Assembly (NCBI GenBank): GCA_009841255.1
Contig: VXMD01000032.1
Span: 179,913 to 243,912 of the forward strand
Reading direction: 5' to 3'
DNA: 64,000 nt
DNA from: Candidatus Poribacteria bacterium
GTDB lineage: Bacteria > Poribacteria > WGA-4E > WGA-3G
The position numbers and the translations under genes were made by a program. Within the stretch, counting starts at the first letter, position 1. Every line of letters begins with the position of its first letter. The notes below the pieces were generated by a model. It was not told the DNA's origin and did not search any database. It worked only from the letters and a program-made list of their open reading frames with translations. Positions 8,541 through 17,951 of the stretch are shown here, piece after piece.

Positions 8541-9965
8541 ATGCCACAAGATAAACCGCACATTCTCTTCCTGATCAACGACGAACACCGCCCAGATGTA
8601 TTGCCAATCGAAGGAGATACCGCCATCCGCACGCCGACACTGTCTCGGTTTATGGATGAAGGGATCTACTTCCGCAACGCTTATACCCCATCCCCTATCT
8701 GTGTCCCTGCCCGACAGAGTTTTCTTTCAGGACTCTATCCGCGAAACTGTGGGAGTCTTAACTTCGGTGACCCAATGCCGACAGAGGTCCGAACCATACC
8801 GGGACAGTTAGGGAATTACGGGTACTATAGCTGCTGCGCCGGCAAGATGCACTTTGTCGGGACAGATGTGATGCACGGCTGGCAAGAACGGGTCGGGCGC
8901 GATATCATTGGTAACAATGGATATCCCTATCCTGCTGTAAAAGATGAACACTACGCACGAGTTGAATCGGAACCCGGCACGGGTCCGAAGCAGAGCAAGG
9001 TGATCCAGGAAGTTCGAGACGCACAACCCGGCTTAGGACGATGGATGCTCAATGACCAATACAATGTGGACGGTGCGCTGCTGTTCCTTGAGGAATATTT
9101 TGTCGATGCGCCTTACGATCGTCCGAGATCAAATCCGCTCTGTATGGCGGTAAGCCTCATCGCACCGCACTATCCGTATCAGTGTCCGATGGATCTGTTC
9201 AATTACTACATGCAACGGGTGGAACCGATCGTCGAAGAGCCGAATGAGAAGTTTGGATACGACGACTTTTTCAGGGTCCGGGTCGGTGAAGACGTAACCT
9301 ACCGTCAGGCGCACCGAGCGACCGCGGCATACTACGGGATGATCGAGTGGATGGACACACAATTCGGGCGTGTCATTGAGAAACTGGAACATTTGAACGT
9401 CTTAGACGATTTTATTATTGTTTTCCTCTCTGACCACGGTGAGATGCTCGGCACGAAAGGACTTTGGGAGAAACAGAGCTACTTTGAGGCTTCGGCACGG
9501 GTGCCGCTCTCTATCTGGTATCCGAAACGGTTTGGGCGAGAACCGAAAATTGTTGAACAGAATGTCTCATTAGTCGATCTGTTTCCAACCGTATGTGAGT
9601 TAGTAGACATCCTCGCCCCCGATGAACTTGATGGACGTTCGCTTATGCCGCTGATTGAAGGAAATTCAACAGGATGGCATGATACCGTTTATAGTGAACT
9701 GTGGCGTGCGCAAAACGGACCATCTGTGATGGTCAAAGAGGGGAGTTTAAAGTATTTCCAATTTAATAACGATAAGGGGTGGCCTGAACAACTTTTCGAT
9801 CTCACCAAGGATCCGGATGAACGAAACAACTTAATCGATGCCCCTGCTTACGCCGACGCCCTCTCAAAACTCCGCGCGAAAGCCGAGGCATTACCGCCCC
9901 CGCGCCGGAAGGATGAGAATAACAGATTTATCGACCCACATCGTCCGATCACACTTTCGAAATAA
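8541..9965 (+). CDS. Type I sulfatase
   Basis: A 474-residue arylsulfatase-family hydrolase. The CxPxR signature CVPAR (C54-R58) would be converted to formylglycine. Metal-binding residues are visible in INDEHRPD near the N-terminus and in SDHGEMLGTKGLWEKQ near residue 297-312. No signal peptide is present, so the enzyme is probably cytoplasmic, cleaving sulfate or phosphonate esters from imported substrates. The position after two PhyH genes suggests a shared catabolic pathway for sulfated organics; that link is inference. Confidence 0.92.
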   Translation: MPQDKPHILFLINDEHRPDVLPIEGDTAIRTPTLSRFMDEGIYFRNAYTPSPICVPARQSFLSGLYPRNCGSLNFGDPMPTEVRTIPGQLGNYGYYSCCAGKMHFVGTDVMHGWQERVGRDIIGNNGYPYPAVKDEHYARVESEPGTGPKQSKVIQEVRDAQPGLGRWMLNDQYNVDGALLFLEEYFVDAPYDRPRSNPLCMAVSLIAPHYPYQCPMDLFNYYMQRVEPIVEEPNEKFGYDDFFRVRVGEDVTYRQAHRATAAYYGMIEWMDTQFGRVIEKLEHLNVLDDFIIVFLSDHGEMLGTKGLWEKQSYFEASARVPLSIWYPKRFGREPKIVEQNVSLVDLFPTVCELVDILAPDELDGRSLMPLIEGNSTGWHDTVYSELWRAQNGPSVMVKEGSLKYFQFNNDKGWPEQLFDLTKDPDERNNLIDAPAYADALSKLRAKAEALPPPRRKDENNRFIDPHRPITLSK

Positions 9966-10007
9966 AGTCGCTCCACACAAATTCAGAACTTCTATCTAAA
10001 AGATTTG

Positions 10008-10475
10008 TTATCTGATATAAGTCGTCATTTCTCCACTGTAGGCATCTTCGATACGCGGCGCGTGGTTCAAAAGCAGATATAATCTTTGTATTTCTTGATA
10101 GGAGAAATATCCATATTCGGTTGTTTCACAACTCAGCCGAAGTTCACCACCTACAATTTCTGCTTCAAAGCATAGAGCCACTAACTGAATTTTGTTTCCG
10201 TCTTGATATACAATCAACTCGTGTGGGGTTGTGTAAACGCCGATGAGACGTTTTATTGCAACTCGCAAACCTGTTTCTTCTTCAACTTCCCGTATACACG
10301 CTTCGCTTGCACTTTCCCCCGGTTCCATCCCTCCACTGGGTAGACACCATTGGTTGTTATCCTCGCGTCTTGTCAGTAGGATATTTTCACGATCTTTATC
10401 AAAAATGACAGCTGAACATCCAACGCGGATTGCGCCATTTTTTCCCACGCGAGGCCCTGTAATGATTCGAGCCAT
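10008..10475 (-). CDS. Nudix hydrolase
   Basis: The Nudix box is intact: GGMEPGESASEACIREVEEE matches the GX5EX7REUXEEXGU pattern, preceded by WCLPSG. The start is placed at 10475 (155 residues, MARIITGP) because GGAGAGG lies upstream. A longer frame to 10547 would overlap the upstream ATPase gene by 23 bp. Nudix enzymes hydrolyse nucleoside diphosphates linked to another moiety; the substrate is not evident. It follows the ATPase gene on the minus strand and may be co-transcribed. Confidence 0.85.
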   Translation of the reverse strand: MARIITGPRVGKNGAIRVGCSAVIFDKDRENILLTRREDNNQWCLPSGGMEPGESASEACIREVEEETGLRVAIKRLIGVYTTPHELIVYQDGNKIQLVALCFEAEIVGGELRLSCETTEYGYFSYQEIQRLYLLLNHAPRIEDAYSGEMTTYIR

Positions 10476-10524
10476 TTCGCCTCTCCATCTGTCGTTGAAA
10501 AATCTGTGTTGTTCAATAAACAGG

Positions 10525-11928
10525 CTAAAATAGGTCATTTGCCTCAATGAGAAACACTTCTTCTTTTTTCATCCTCTGCTTAAGAGCATCTGTGAACCCA
10601 TTTGCAGAAAACAAAATATATCGCGGGTTGCGTTTCCACTGATTAGGAACTTTTGAGGTGTTTTCGATGAGGTGATTTAGGACGTTTTCTCCGACTGGCG
10701 CACTCCACCACTTACACTCGCCAAACCAGTGACTGTCGTCAATATTTTCTGTTAACACATCGATTTCAAGATTGGAGCCCCAATGTGCTCCGACCTGTTT
10801 GGAGGCGACCTTTAATTTTTCTCCCCAATAAAGACTGATATATTGACGACAAACGTCTTCAAAAATTTCGCCCATATAGTGTGAGAGATTCGGAGCAATC
10901 ATCTGCGCATACACCAACTCCGCGTTTCCAGATTCGATGAGACTTCGATTGGGTAGCACGAACCGAAACCAGAATTTGACGTAGTTATCAGCGATTTTAT
11001 AAAGCCCTTTTTTACTTTTTTCAGGCGCCCGTTCAGTGATAGGTGTTTCGCGTTTGACTAACCCCAGTTCCCGAAGCACGCTGAGATACTTATTCACGCT
11101 CGTTGCGTCAAGTCCAACCCGTTGGGAAATTTCATTCAATCGCGTCGCGCCACCAGCGATTGCATGCAGCACACTTGCATACGTTCTCGGTTCTCTGAGT
11201 TCTGTGCGTAACAAGAAATTAACTTCATCAAACAAGTACCCTTGGGGCGTGAGCAGTTCGTCCTTGATATGCTGTTCAAGCATTCTGTCTGAATAGTTTG
11301 AGGCACGCAACGCAAATTGATTGAGATACGCTGGAATACCGCCCAGGATACCGTAAGCGATGAGTTTTTCTTCCGCAGAATATTGAGAAAAAAAAGATCC
11401 ACTGTCGCGGTAGGAAAGCGGCATCAAACGGAGTTGTCCAGTGCGCCGTCCATATAGCGGTGAGCGTTCCGCCAACACCTCTCGCTCCATAAAACTCACC
11501 TGTGATCCACATAAAATCAAAAAAAGTTTGCTATTTTTTCCGTGTAGATCCCAGAACCTTTGAATCAATGAAGGAAGTGCGGCGTTATCCTCACAGAGAT
11601 ATTGAAATTCGTCAAGTACGAAAATAAGTCTTTCTGCTTGTGCCTGCTGTGCAAAGTAGATAAGGGCAGACTCCCAATCCTTAAAGGCAAGGCTCTGCAG
11701 TAATGGATCATCGATGACATGTCGCGCAATCTCAGTCAACTGCTGGAGGTGATCTCGCTCCTTCAACTGACTGGCAAGGAAATAGATACTTCTTTTGTCC
11801 TTACAAAATCGTGATAGGAGTTCAGTTTTCCCAACCCGTTTTCTGCCATATAGCACAAAAAATTCCGCTATTTCTGACTGAAACATCCGTTCTAAAGCCG
11901 CTAATTCTTGGTGTCTATTGATGAACAT
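10525..11928 (-). CDS. ATP-binding protein with C-terminal DUF234 nuclease-like domain
   Basis: A 467-residue protein of the archaeal-type ATPase_2/DUF234 family. Walker A is GRKRVGKTE (28-36) and Walker B is LIFVLDEFQYL (101-111). A winged-helix segment (RLNEISQRVGLDATSVNKYL) lies near residue 265, and the C-terminal part has a PD-(D/E)xK-like arrangement (NLEIDVL then WFGECKWW). Function in the family is poorly defined; some members resemble mobile or defence-linked NTPases. The ATG follows AAGGAG. A palindrome overlapping the promoter suggests repressor control. Confidence 0.85.
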   Translation of the reverse strand: MFINRHQELAALERMFQSEIAEFFVLYGRKRVGKTELLSRFCKDKRSIYFLASQLKERDHLQQLTEIARHVIDDPLLQSLAFKDWESALIYFAQQAQAERLIFVLDEFQYLCEDNAALPSLIQRFWDLHGKNSKLFLILCGSQVSFMEREVLAERSPLYGRRTGQLRLMPLSYRDSGSFFSQYSAEEKLIAYGILGGIPAYLNQFALRASNYSDRMLEQHIKDELLTPQGYLFDEVNFLLRTELREPRTYASVLHAIAGGATRLNEISQRVGLDATSVNKYLSVLRELGLVKRETPITERAPEKSKKGLYKIADNYVKFWFRFVLPNRSLIESGNAELVYAQMIAPNLSHYMGEIFEDVCRQYISLYWGEKLKVASKQVGAHWGSNLEIDVLTENIDDSHWFGECKWWSAPVGENVLNHLIENTSKVPNQWKRNPRYILFSANGFTDALKQRMKKEEVFLIEANDLF

Positions 11929-11958
11929 AGATTTTTCTCCTTAAACATGCCCCTAATT

Positions 11959-11988
11959 ATTATACTCTAAAGTATAATTAAAATTCAA
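11959..11988 (-). promoter_or_regulatory. Candidate promoter with overlapping operator-like palindrome
   Basis: On the minus strand TTGAAT (11988-11983) and TATAAT (11964-11959) are 18 bp apart, about 30 bp before the ATPase start. A perfect 8-bp inverted repeat ATTATACT/AGTATAAT (11959-11966, 11971-11978) covers the -10 box, a typical position for an autoregulatory operator. Confidence 0.5.
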
Positions 11989-12154
11989 TGAAAAATGAGG
12001 AACGACACACTCACATATCTCGGGATTTGCTTGCACATATTTCACTTTAATGGTACACTATTGAGCAATCAAGCAACTTTGAGGATGGTAAGACTTAAGC
12101 CACTGTTGGAAGTTAACATCACCCGTACAGAAGAAGTGGAGGAGATATTCCATA

Positions 12155-15100
12155 ATGTCCCAGACACAGCTATCATTTTTAAACCCTTCAAGCTGGGTGC
12201 GCACGCGTTGTGTGAGTTTTGTGTTACTCTTGTTAGGACTCACCATTGTCCTACAACCTATCTATGCCGAGAAACTTCAATTTGACCGTGATGTTCTGCC
12301 GATATTGTCGGATAAATGCTTTGCGTGTCACGGTCCCGACCCCGCGGTCCGGCAAGCCAATCTGCGACTTGACACAAAGGAAGGCGCATTCTCTGCCCCG
12401 AGTGGTTATCCAATCATTGTCCCAGGTGAACCCGAAAACAGTGAATTGGTCCTACGCATAACACACGAGAATATCGACCAGCGGATGCCACCGCAGATAT
12501 CGAATCGACAACCGACACAGGAAGATATTGATACGCTTATCCAGTGGATTGCTGAAGGTGCCGAATGGGAAGACCATTGGGTTTACAGTCTCCCTGAACG
12601 GGTTGAACCCCCTACTGTTGAAAACACCACATGGGTCCGCAACTCCATTGATGCTTTCATACTTGGGAGATTAGAGGCAGAAGGTCTCACGCCGTCAACG
12701 GAAGCGGATAAACGAACGCTTATCCGCCGCTTGAGTTTCGATCTCACTGGATTACTGCCCACACCTGCTGAAGTGGATCAGTTTCTAAGGGATGAGAACC
12801 CGAATGCTTACGAATCTCTTGTTAACAGGCTTCTGTCTAAACCGCAGTATGGTGAACGGATGGCAATGTACTGGCTCGATCTGGTGCGCTATGCGGATAC
12901 CAGCGGCTACCATGCTGACGAAAATGTGAGTATCTGGCCCTATCGTGACTATGTGATAAAAGCGTTTAACGACAACATGCCGTTTGATCAGTTTACAATC
13001 GAAAATCTTGCGGGTGATCTCCTACCGAGCCCAACACCGGCACAGAAAGTCGCCGCCGGGTATAACCGTCTGAATCAGACAACCTCAGAAGGCGGTGCAC
13101 AAGCGAAAGAATATCTCGCAATCTATGCCGCAGACAGAGTTCGAACGACCGCCTCCGTCTGGTTGGGTGCAACGCTCGGTTGTGCGCAGTGTCACGACCA
13201 CAAGTTTGATCCGTATACTGCGAAAGATTTTTACAGTTTCGCCGCGTTTTTCGCCGATGTAGAGGGACCGGGAGTATACCCCGGTAGAAGTAAGTGGGAA
13301 CCAATTGTAATGCTGCCGACATCCGCACAGAAGTCAGGACTTCAGGATATTGAGGAAGAATTAGCACAATTAGAGCGGGTGTTCAAAGCGTCATCCCCTG
13401 GATTAGCAGCAGAGCAGATGGAATGGGAGAACGAGGTACTTTCACTGCTTGACTCAATAGAATCGACTGATTTCGCCTGGATAGACGACGCGCAAGTAAA
13501 CGGTGGTCGAACTGAAGGCACATGGGAATTCGTCGGCAAAGATGAAGCACCTGTTTTCAGTAAATTATATTCACGAAAACAGACAGCAGAAGCAGGGAAA
13601 ACCGTCCAACACGCTTTCCGTGGCGCGAACCGAAATTTCACTGTAGCAGAAGGCGACCGATTCTTTGCTTATGTTTGGCTTGATCCCGAATCACCCCCAG
13701 AAACCGTCATGCTCCAATGGAACGACGGAACTTGGGATCATCGGGCGTTTTGGGGTGAAGACAAGATTAACCTCGGTGAGATTGGAAGTGATACACCTGC
13801 CCACAAACCAATGGGATCACTACCAACACTCGGCGAATGGGTACGTCTTGAGGTAGATCCAGCAGACGTTGGAGTGGAACCGGGAAGTGTCTTGAACGGG
13901 ATGGCTTTTGTACAGTTTGGCGGCACTGCTTATTGGGATGTTGCGGGTGTCGCAACGACACGCGGCTCGGCGGTGAAGCACACGCATACAGAACAGATCA
14001 TCACAGCAATTCAGGTAGATCCCTCTGTCAGGACGACACATCAGCGTGAGCAGATCGCAGCGGAATATCGCCGTATCACACCTGCGCTTGATGGTATCCG
14101 GAATCAGATTGCGGCGTTACAGAAACAGAAAGGCGAAATCGAAGCGCAAATTCCTTACTCGCTCACAACCGTGTCTACGCTACCTCGGACGACACGCGTG
14201 CTACCGAGAGGTAACTGGATGGACGATTCAGGCGAGATCGTCGAACCGATGATACCCACGTTCCTCGGTGATCTCGGTATCAAAAACCGCCGACCGACCC
14301 GTTTGGAGCTTGCCCAGTGGGTAGCGTCAAAGGACAATCCGCTTACTGCTCGCACGTTTGTCAATCGACTGTGGGCACTCCACTTTGGGACAGGATTATC
14401 CCGCGTCTTGGATGATCTCGGCGCACAAGGCGAATCGCCGGTGCATCCTGAACTGCTTGACTGGCTCGCTGTCGAATTTGTAGAGAGTGGTTGGAACGTT
14501 AAGCATATTGTAAAACTCCTCGTCACCTCGAACACATATCGTCAATCCTCGAAATCAAACGAGGTATTGGAGGAGAAGGACGCCTACAATCGTCTGTTGG
14601 CACGCCAATCCCGCTGGAGACTCGACGCAGAGGCGGTCCGCGACAACGCCTTGATGCTGAGTGGACTCCTTGTTCCCACGATCGGAGGTCCGAGTGTGAG
14701 ACCCTATCAACCCAAGGGGTACTACTCGAACTTGAACTTCCCGAAGCGGGTTTACATGCACGATACAGGAGAGAATCAATATCGTCGTGGGCTTTACACG
14801 CACTGGCAGCGCACCTTCTTGCATCCGAGTATGATGGCGTTTGATGCACCGAGTCGTCAGGAGTGTACCGCTGAACGTGCAACCTCTAATACGCCGATGC
14901 AAGCCTTGACGCTACTTAACGACCCAAGTTACGTCGAGGCGGCGCGTGTCTTCGCGGCGCGGATTATTGAAGAGGGCGGTGAATCCGTCGCTGAGCGTAT
15001 CAATTGGGCGTACCAATGGACTTTGTCCCGGATGCCACAGCCAAGGGAATTAGAGATTATGACGAATCTCTATGAGAAGCACCACGCCGAATATACCGCT

Positions 15101-15238
15101 AACCTTGATGCTGCCAATACGCTCGTGGCAATGGGTGAAGCCCCCCTCACAGAAGGCGTCGTACCTGATGAATTAGCGGCGTGGACCTCTGTGGCACGGG
15201 TCATATTGAATTTGCATGAGACGATTATGCGATATTAA
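12155..15238 (+). CDS. Secreted DUF1549/DUF1553 (PSD1) protein with cytochrome c-like N-terminus
   Basis: A 1027-residue protein starting at the ATG behind GGAGGAG. Residues 16-38 form a signal peptide ending in PIYA. A PSCyt1-type haem motif CFACH (55-59) follows, then the DUF1549 region with CAQCH at about 342-346, and a C-terminal DUF1553 region (ARTFVNRLWALHFG, near residue 735). Planctomycete and Poribacteria-type genomes carry many such genes, nearly always beside a DUF1501 gene. The pair is thought to act on polymers or sulfated compounds in the periplasm, but the chemistry is unproven. Here the DUF1501 partner at 16350 is separated by two toxin-antitoxin-like genes. Confidence 0.9.
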   Translation: MSQTQLSFLNPSSWVRTRCVSFVLLLLGLTIVLQPIYAEKLQFDRDVLPILSDKCFACHGPDPAVRQANLRLDTKEGAFSAPSGYPIIVPGEPENSELVLRITHENIDQRMPPQISNRQPTQEDIDTLIQWIAEGAEWEDHWVYSLPERVEPPTVENTTWVRNSIDAFILGRLEAEGLTPSTEADKRTLIRRLSFDLTGLLPTPAEVDQFLRDENPNAYESLVNRLLSKPQYGERMAMYWLDLVRYADTSGYHADENVSIWPYRDYVIKAFNDNMPFDQFTIENLAGDLLPSPTPAQKVAAGYNRLNQTTSEGGAQAKEYLAIYAADRVRTTASVWLGATLGCAQCHDHKFDPYTAKDFYSFAAFFADVEGPGVYPGRSKWEPIVMLPTSAQKSGLQDIEEELAQLERVFKASSPGLAAEQMEWENEVLSLLDSIESTDFAWIDDAQVNGGRTEGTWEFVGKDEAPVFSKLYSRKQTAEAGKTVQHAFRGANRNFTVAEGDRFFAYVWLDPESPPETVMLQWNDGTWDHRAFWGEDKINLGEIGSDTPAHKPMGSLPTLGEWVRLEVDPADVGVEPGSVLNGMAFVQFGGTAYWDVAGVATTRGSAVKHTHTEQIITAIQVDPSVRTTHQREQIAAEYRRITPALDGIRNQIAALQKQKGEIEAQIPYSLTTVSTLPRTTRVLPRGNWMDDSGEIVEPMIPTFLGDLGIKNRRPTRLELAQWVASKDNPLTARTFVNRLWALHFGTGLSRVLDDLGAQGESPVHPELLDWLAVEFVESGWNVKHIVKLLVTSNTYRQSSKSNEVLEEKDAYNRLLARQSRWRLDAEAVRDNALMLSGLLVPTIGGPSVRPYQPKGYYSNLNFPKRVYMHDTGENQYRRGLYTHWQRTFLHPSMMAFDAPSRQECTAERATSNTPMQALTLLNDPSYVEAARVFAARIIEEGGESVAERINWAYQWTLSRMPQPRELEIMTNLYEKHHAEYTANLDAANTLVAMGEAPLTEGVVPDELAAWTSVARVILNLHETIMRY

Positions 15239-15290
15239 AGTAGATTCGATTGACCAGTAGCGTAAAGCACTTCAATGACAAGAGGAAATC

Positions 15291-15659
15291 ATGGAAACAA
15301 ACGTATTTACTTTACCAGTTAGCCTTGAACAGGTTGCTGCCTTGATTAAAAGGATGCACCCACAAGATCGGCAACGGCTGTTGGCAATGGTACCGGAGTT
15401 GATTGCCGAGGCAATCAAACAAAAAAAGTTACTTGACGATGCGGATCAAACCGTTGAGCAACTCAAACAGGATCTTTTGGCCGAACTCAGCGAACAGCCG
15501 TTATCTTCAAATGAACCTTTCTTAGGTGGACTTACACTTGGACAATACCTTGAGTTACCTGAGATGGAGCGAGCGAAACTGTGGGACGAATGGAGTGAGG
15601 TCGCGCTTGAAGACATAGAGGAAGTGGAGGTTCGTCCGGATGCGCTGCCTGCTCGATAA
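15291..15659 (+). CDS. Putative antitoxin-like protein (partner of PIN-RHH protein)
   Basis: A 122-residue acidic, mostly helical protein. The N-terminal part (EQVAALIKRMHPQDRQRLL) resembles the helix that opens many small antitoxins (ALIEQLSPEEKQRLL type). The tail is strongly acidic (EVALEDIEEVEV). Its stop codon overlaps the start of the next gene by 20 bp, implying translational coupling. By position it is likely the antitoxin of the downstream PIN-like protein. No DNA-binding fold is evident, so repression may be supplied by the partner's C-terminal domain. Confidence 0.6.
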   Translation: METNVFTLPVSLEQVAALIKRMHPQDRQRLLAMVPELIAEAIKQKKLLDDADQTVEQLKQDLLAELSEQPLSSNEPFLGGLTLGQYLELPEMERAKLWDEWSEVALEDIEEVEVRPDALPAR

Positions 15660-16260
15660 AGTTACAGCACGTCACATTATGGAAGGGATGCTAAAGCTTG
15701 TCGAAGGACGTACAGTGACATCAACCGAGTTATTTGCTCTTTATTTTTACCAACGTGCCCGCTCCAGTGGGATTACGTTGTTTATCCTCCCACAGACGCA
15801 TAACTTGTTAAAACGTATAGAGCACTTATCGCGTTATGTTATGCTTATCCGCCATTTTTTGGCAGTGGCGCAAGTTGCTCAACCCGCTCGATACTTCAAG
15901 CGGTGGACAAGACGGTTACGAGAACACGGTTTCACAAAAGAAGACGCGGAAGTACTCGCGCTGGCGACATTTGGAACAACTTCAAGTGGAGATATTTTGG
16001 GCATGCATGTAGTAGCAACTTTCGATCAACCAATGATTAACCGGTGGACCGAACAACGAACAGAAATTCAAAGGCGGTTGTTAAACATGCGATCGTCACA
16101 AAAACCGTATTCTGGAAATCTGAGACTACAGATTCCTCCCGATGTCCACGTGGCCATTGCAAGGGCTGCTGAAGCCAGTGGGAAAGATCTGGACCAATGG
16201 GCAACAGAGACTTTCACTCACGCTGTCAATGATGGATTGGCTGTTCAATCAAAGATCTAA
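15640..16260 (+). CDS. PIN-like protein with C-terminal ribbon-helix-helix (HicB-like) domain
   Basis: The 206-residue protein starts MRCLLDKVTARHIMEGM, matching PIN-like proteins whose first strand carries an Asp (D6) and a nearby Glu (E15). The segment GFTKEDAEVLALATFG and the following VVATFDQPMINRW give the remaining acidic positions of a PIN nuclease fold. Residues about 165-200 (LRLQIPPDVHVAIARAAEA, then GKDLDQWATE) resemble a HicB/Arc-type RHH DNA-binding domain. The combination suggests an RNase toxin that also carries DNA binding for autoregulation. It is coupled to the upstream antitoxin-like gene. Confidence 0.65.
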   Translation: MRCLLDKVTARHIMEGMLKLVEGRTVTSTELFALYFYQRARSSGITLFILPQTHNLLKRIEHLSRYVMLIRHFLAVAQVAQPARYFKRWTRRLREHGFTKEDAEVLALATFGTTSSGDILGMHVVATFDQPMINRWTEQRTEIQRRLLNMRSSQKPYSGNLRLQIPPDVHVAIARAAEASGKDLDQWATETFTHAVNDGLAVQSKI

Positions 16261-16349
16261 GGTCTATCAAACTTAAGGGAATGCTTTGCGCGTTCACACT
16301 TGCAAAACGCATCCGTTGGGAAATTACAAAACAGCGAACAGGAGGTATT

Positions 16350-17789
16350 ATGGCTACGGATATTCACAAAGAAAACGATCTTCGTCTTACAAGGCGAACA
16401 TTTCTGGGGAAAAGCGTGCGTAGCATCGGATCGCTTGCGCTTGGATCCCTGCTGACACCATCACTGCTCGGTGCCGCGCCGGAGATTGAGCAGTGGCAGG
16501 GTATTGTTACCACACCACATGTACCGCCGAAGGCGAAACGCATTATTCATCTCTGCATGGCGGGTGGACCTTCGCATCTGGAGACTTTGGATTACAAGCC
16601 ACAGTTGGCGGAACTCCACGGGCAACCGATGCCGAAGTCTTTCACCGAAGGACAACCGATTGCACAACTCCAAGGACAAGCGGATTCACTCAAATGCCTC
16701 GGTCCGACACATGAATTCAAAAAGTATGGACAATCCGGGCAGGAGATGAGCACAGCGTTTCCACATATTGGAAGCCTCGCCGATGATATTTGCATCGTGC
16801 GCTCCCTGAAAACCGAGCAGATTAACCACGATCCAGCGCACACTTTCATGAATACTGGCACGGCGATCGCCGGCAGACCGAGCATGGGTTCGTGGCTGCT
16901 TTACGGACTTGGCAGTGAAAACGAAAATCTACCGGGTTACGTCGTCCTCACTTCTTCTGGTGGCGGACAGGACCAACCGATTGCGACGCGGCAATGGCAT
17001 AGCGGATTTCTCCCAGGTCAGTTTCAAGGGGTCCAGTTCCATTCGACCGGCGATCCCGTTCACTACGTCACAAACCCTGACGGTGTGAACACCGAACAGC
17101 AACGCGATGTCGTGGATACCGTACAAACCCTGAACGGTATGCTCGACGAAACCGTGGACGATCCATCAATCTCAACGCGCATCAGCCAATACGAGATGGC
17201 GTTCCGAATGCAAACGAGTGTCCCGGAGTTGACGGACATCTCCAAAGAACCGCAACACGTTCTCGATGCGTACGGCGCAGAACCTGGTGACGGATCTTAT
17301 GCTTCAAACTGTCTCCTCGCACGACGGTTAGCCGAACGCGGTGTGCGGTTTATCCAACTCTACCATCGCGGTTGGGATCACCACGGCGGCATTGAAAACG
17401 CCATCAAGACAACCGCTGGCTATGTTGATAAGGCAACCGCTGCACTTGTGAACGATTTGAAGCAGCGCGGTATGTTAGAGGACACCTTAGTGATTTGGAG
17501 CGGCGAGTTTGGGCGGACACCCATGGCACAAGGCACCGGACGCGATCATCATATTCAAGGTTTCTCGATGTGGATGGCTGGCGGTGGCATCAAAGGCGGC
17601 ATTAGTTACGGTAACACCGATGAATTGGGGTATAATTCCGTTGAAAATATCGTGCATGTCCACGACTTTCACGCCACGATGCTACATCTGTTCGGAATTA
17701 ATCACGAGAAACTGGTCTACCGTTTCCAAGGACGAGACTTCCGTCTCACCGATGTTCATGGGCATATCGTCCGCGACATTTTGGCTTAA
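16350..17789 (+). CDS. DUF1501 protein with twin-arginine signal
   Basis: The start at 16350 is chosen because AGGAGGT lies directly upstream, giving 479 residues; an upstream frame opening at 16281 lacks a site. Residues 13-40 contain a Tat-type signal (LTRRTFLGKSVRSIGSLALG). The rest is the alkaline-phosphatase-like DUF1501 fold: HLCMAGGPSHLETLDYKP, GWDHHGG, and WSGEFGRTPMAQGTGRDHH near the C-terminus. These proteins accompany DUF1549/DUF1553 proteins and are presumed periplasmic hydrolases. The separation from its partner by a toxin-antitoxin-like pair is unusual. Confidence 0.9.
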   Translation: MATDIHKENDLRLTRRTFLGKSVRSIGSLALGSLLTPSLLGAAPEIEQWQGIVTTPHVPPKAKRIIHLCMAGGPSHLETLDYKPQLAELHGQPMPKSFTEGQPIAQLQGQADSLKCLGPTHEFKKYGQSGQEMSTAFPHIGSLADDICIVRSLKTEQINHDPAHTFMNTGTAIAGRPSMGSWLLYGLGSENENLPGYVVLTSSGGGQDQPIATRQWHSGFLPGQFQGVQFHSTGDPVHYVTNPDGVNTEQQRDVVDTVQTLNGMLDETVDDPSISTRISQYEMAFRMQTSVPELTDISKEPQHVLDAYGAEPGDGSYASNCLLARRLAERGVRFIQLYHRGWDHHGGIENAIKTTAGYVDKATAALVNDLKQRGMLEDTLVIWSGEFGRTPMAQGTGRDHHIQGFSMWMAGGGIKGGISYGNTDELGYNSVENIVHVHDFHATMLHLFGINHEKLVYRFQGRDFRLTDVHGHIVRDILA

Positions 17790-17852
17790 AAGTTATTCGA
17801 GTTGTTATCCAACGACAACGATTTCTATATGTCTGAACGTCCCAATTACACC

Positions 17853-17917
17853 GTAGGGGTTTTGTTTGGGTGTTTCTGCGGATTTTTGCGGATTTCCCCA
17901 GGTCTTGTGCCTACCCT
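17853..17917. repeat. Interspersed intergenic repeat fragments
   Basis: Two short stretches here recur elsewhere. GGTCTTGTGCCTACCCT (17901-17917) is identical to 25291-25307. The segment GTAGGGGTTTTGTTTGGGTG, starting near 17854, matches a diverged copy near 48080. They are probably remnants of dispersed non-coding repeats. Confidence 0.45.
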
Positions 17918-17951
17918 TGCAGCGCTTTGTGAGAAAAAGTGAGGTTGCTGG

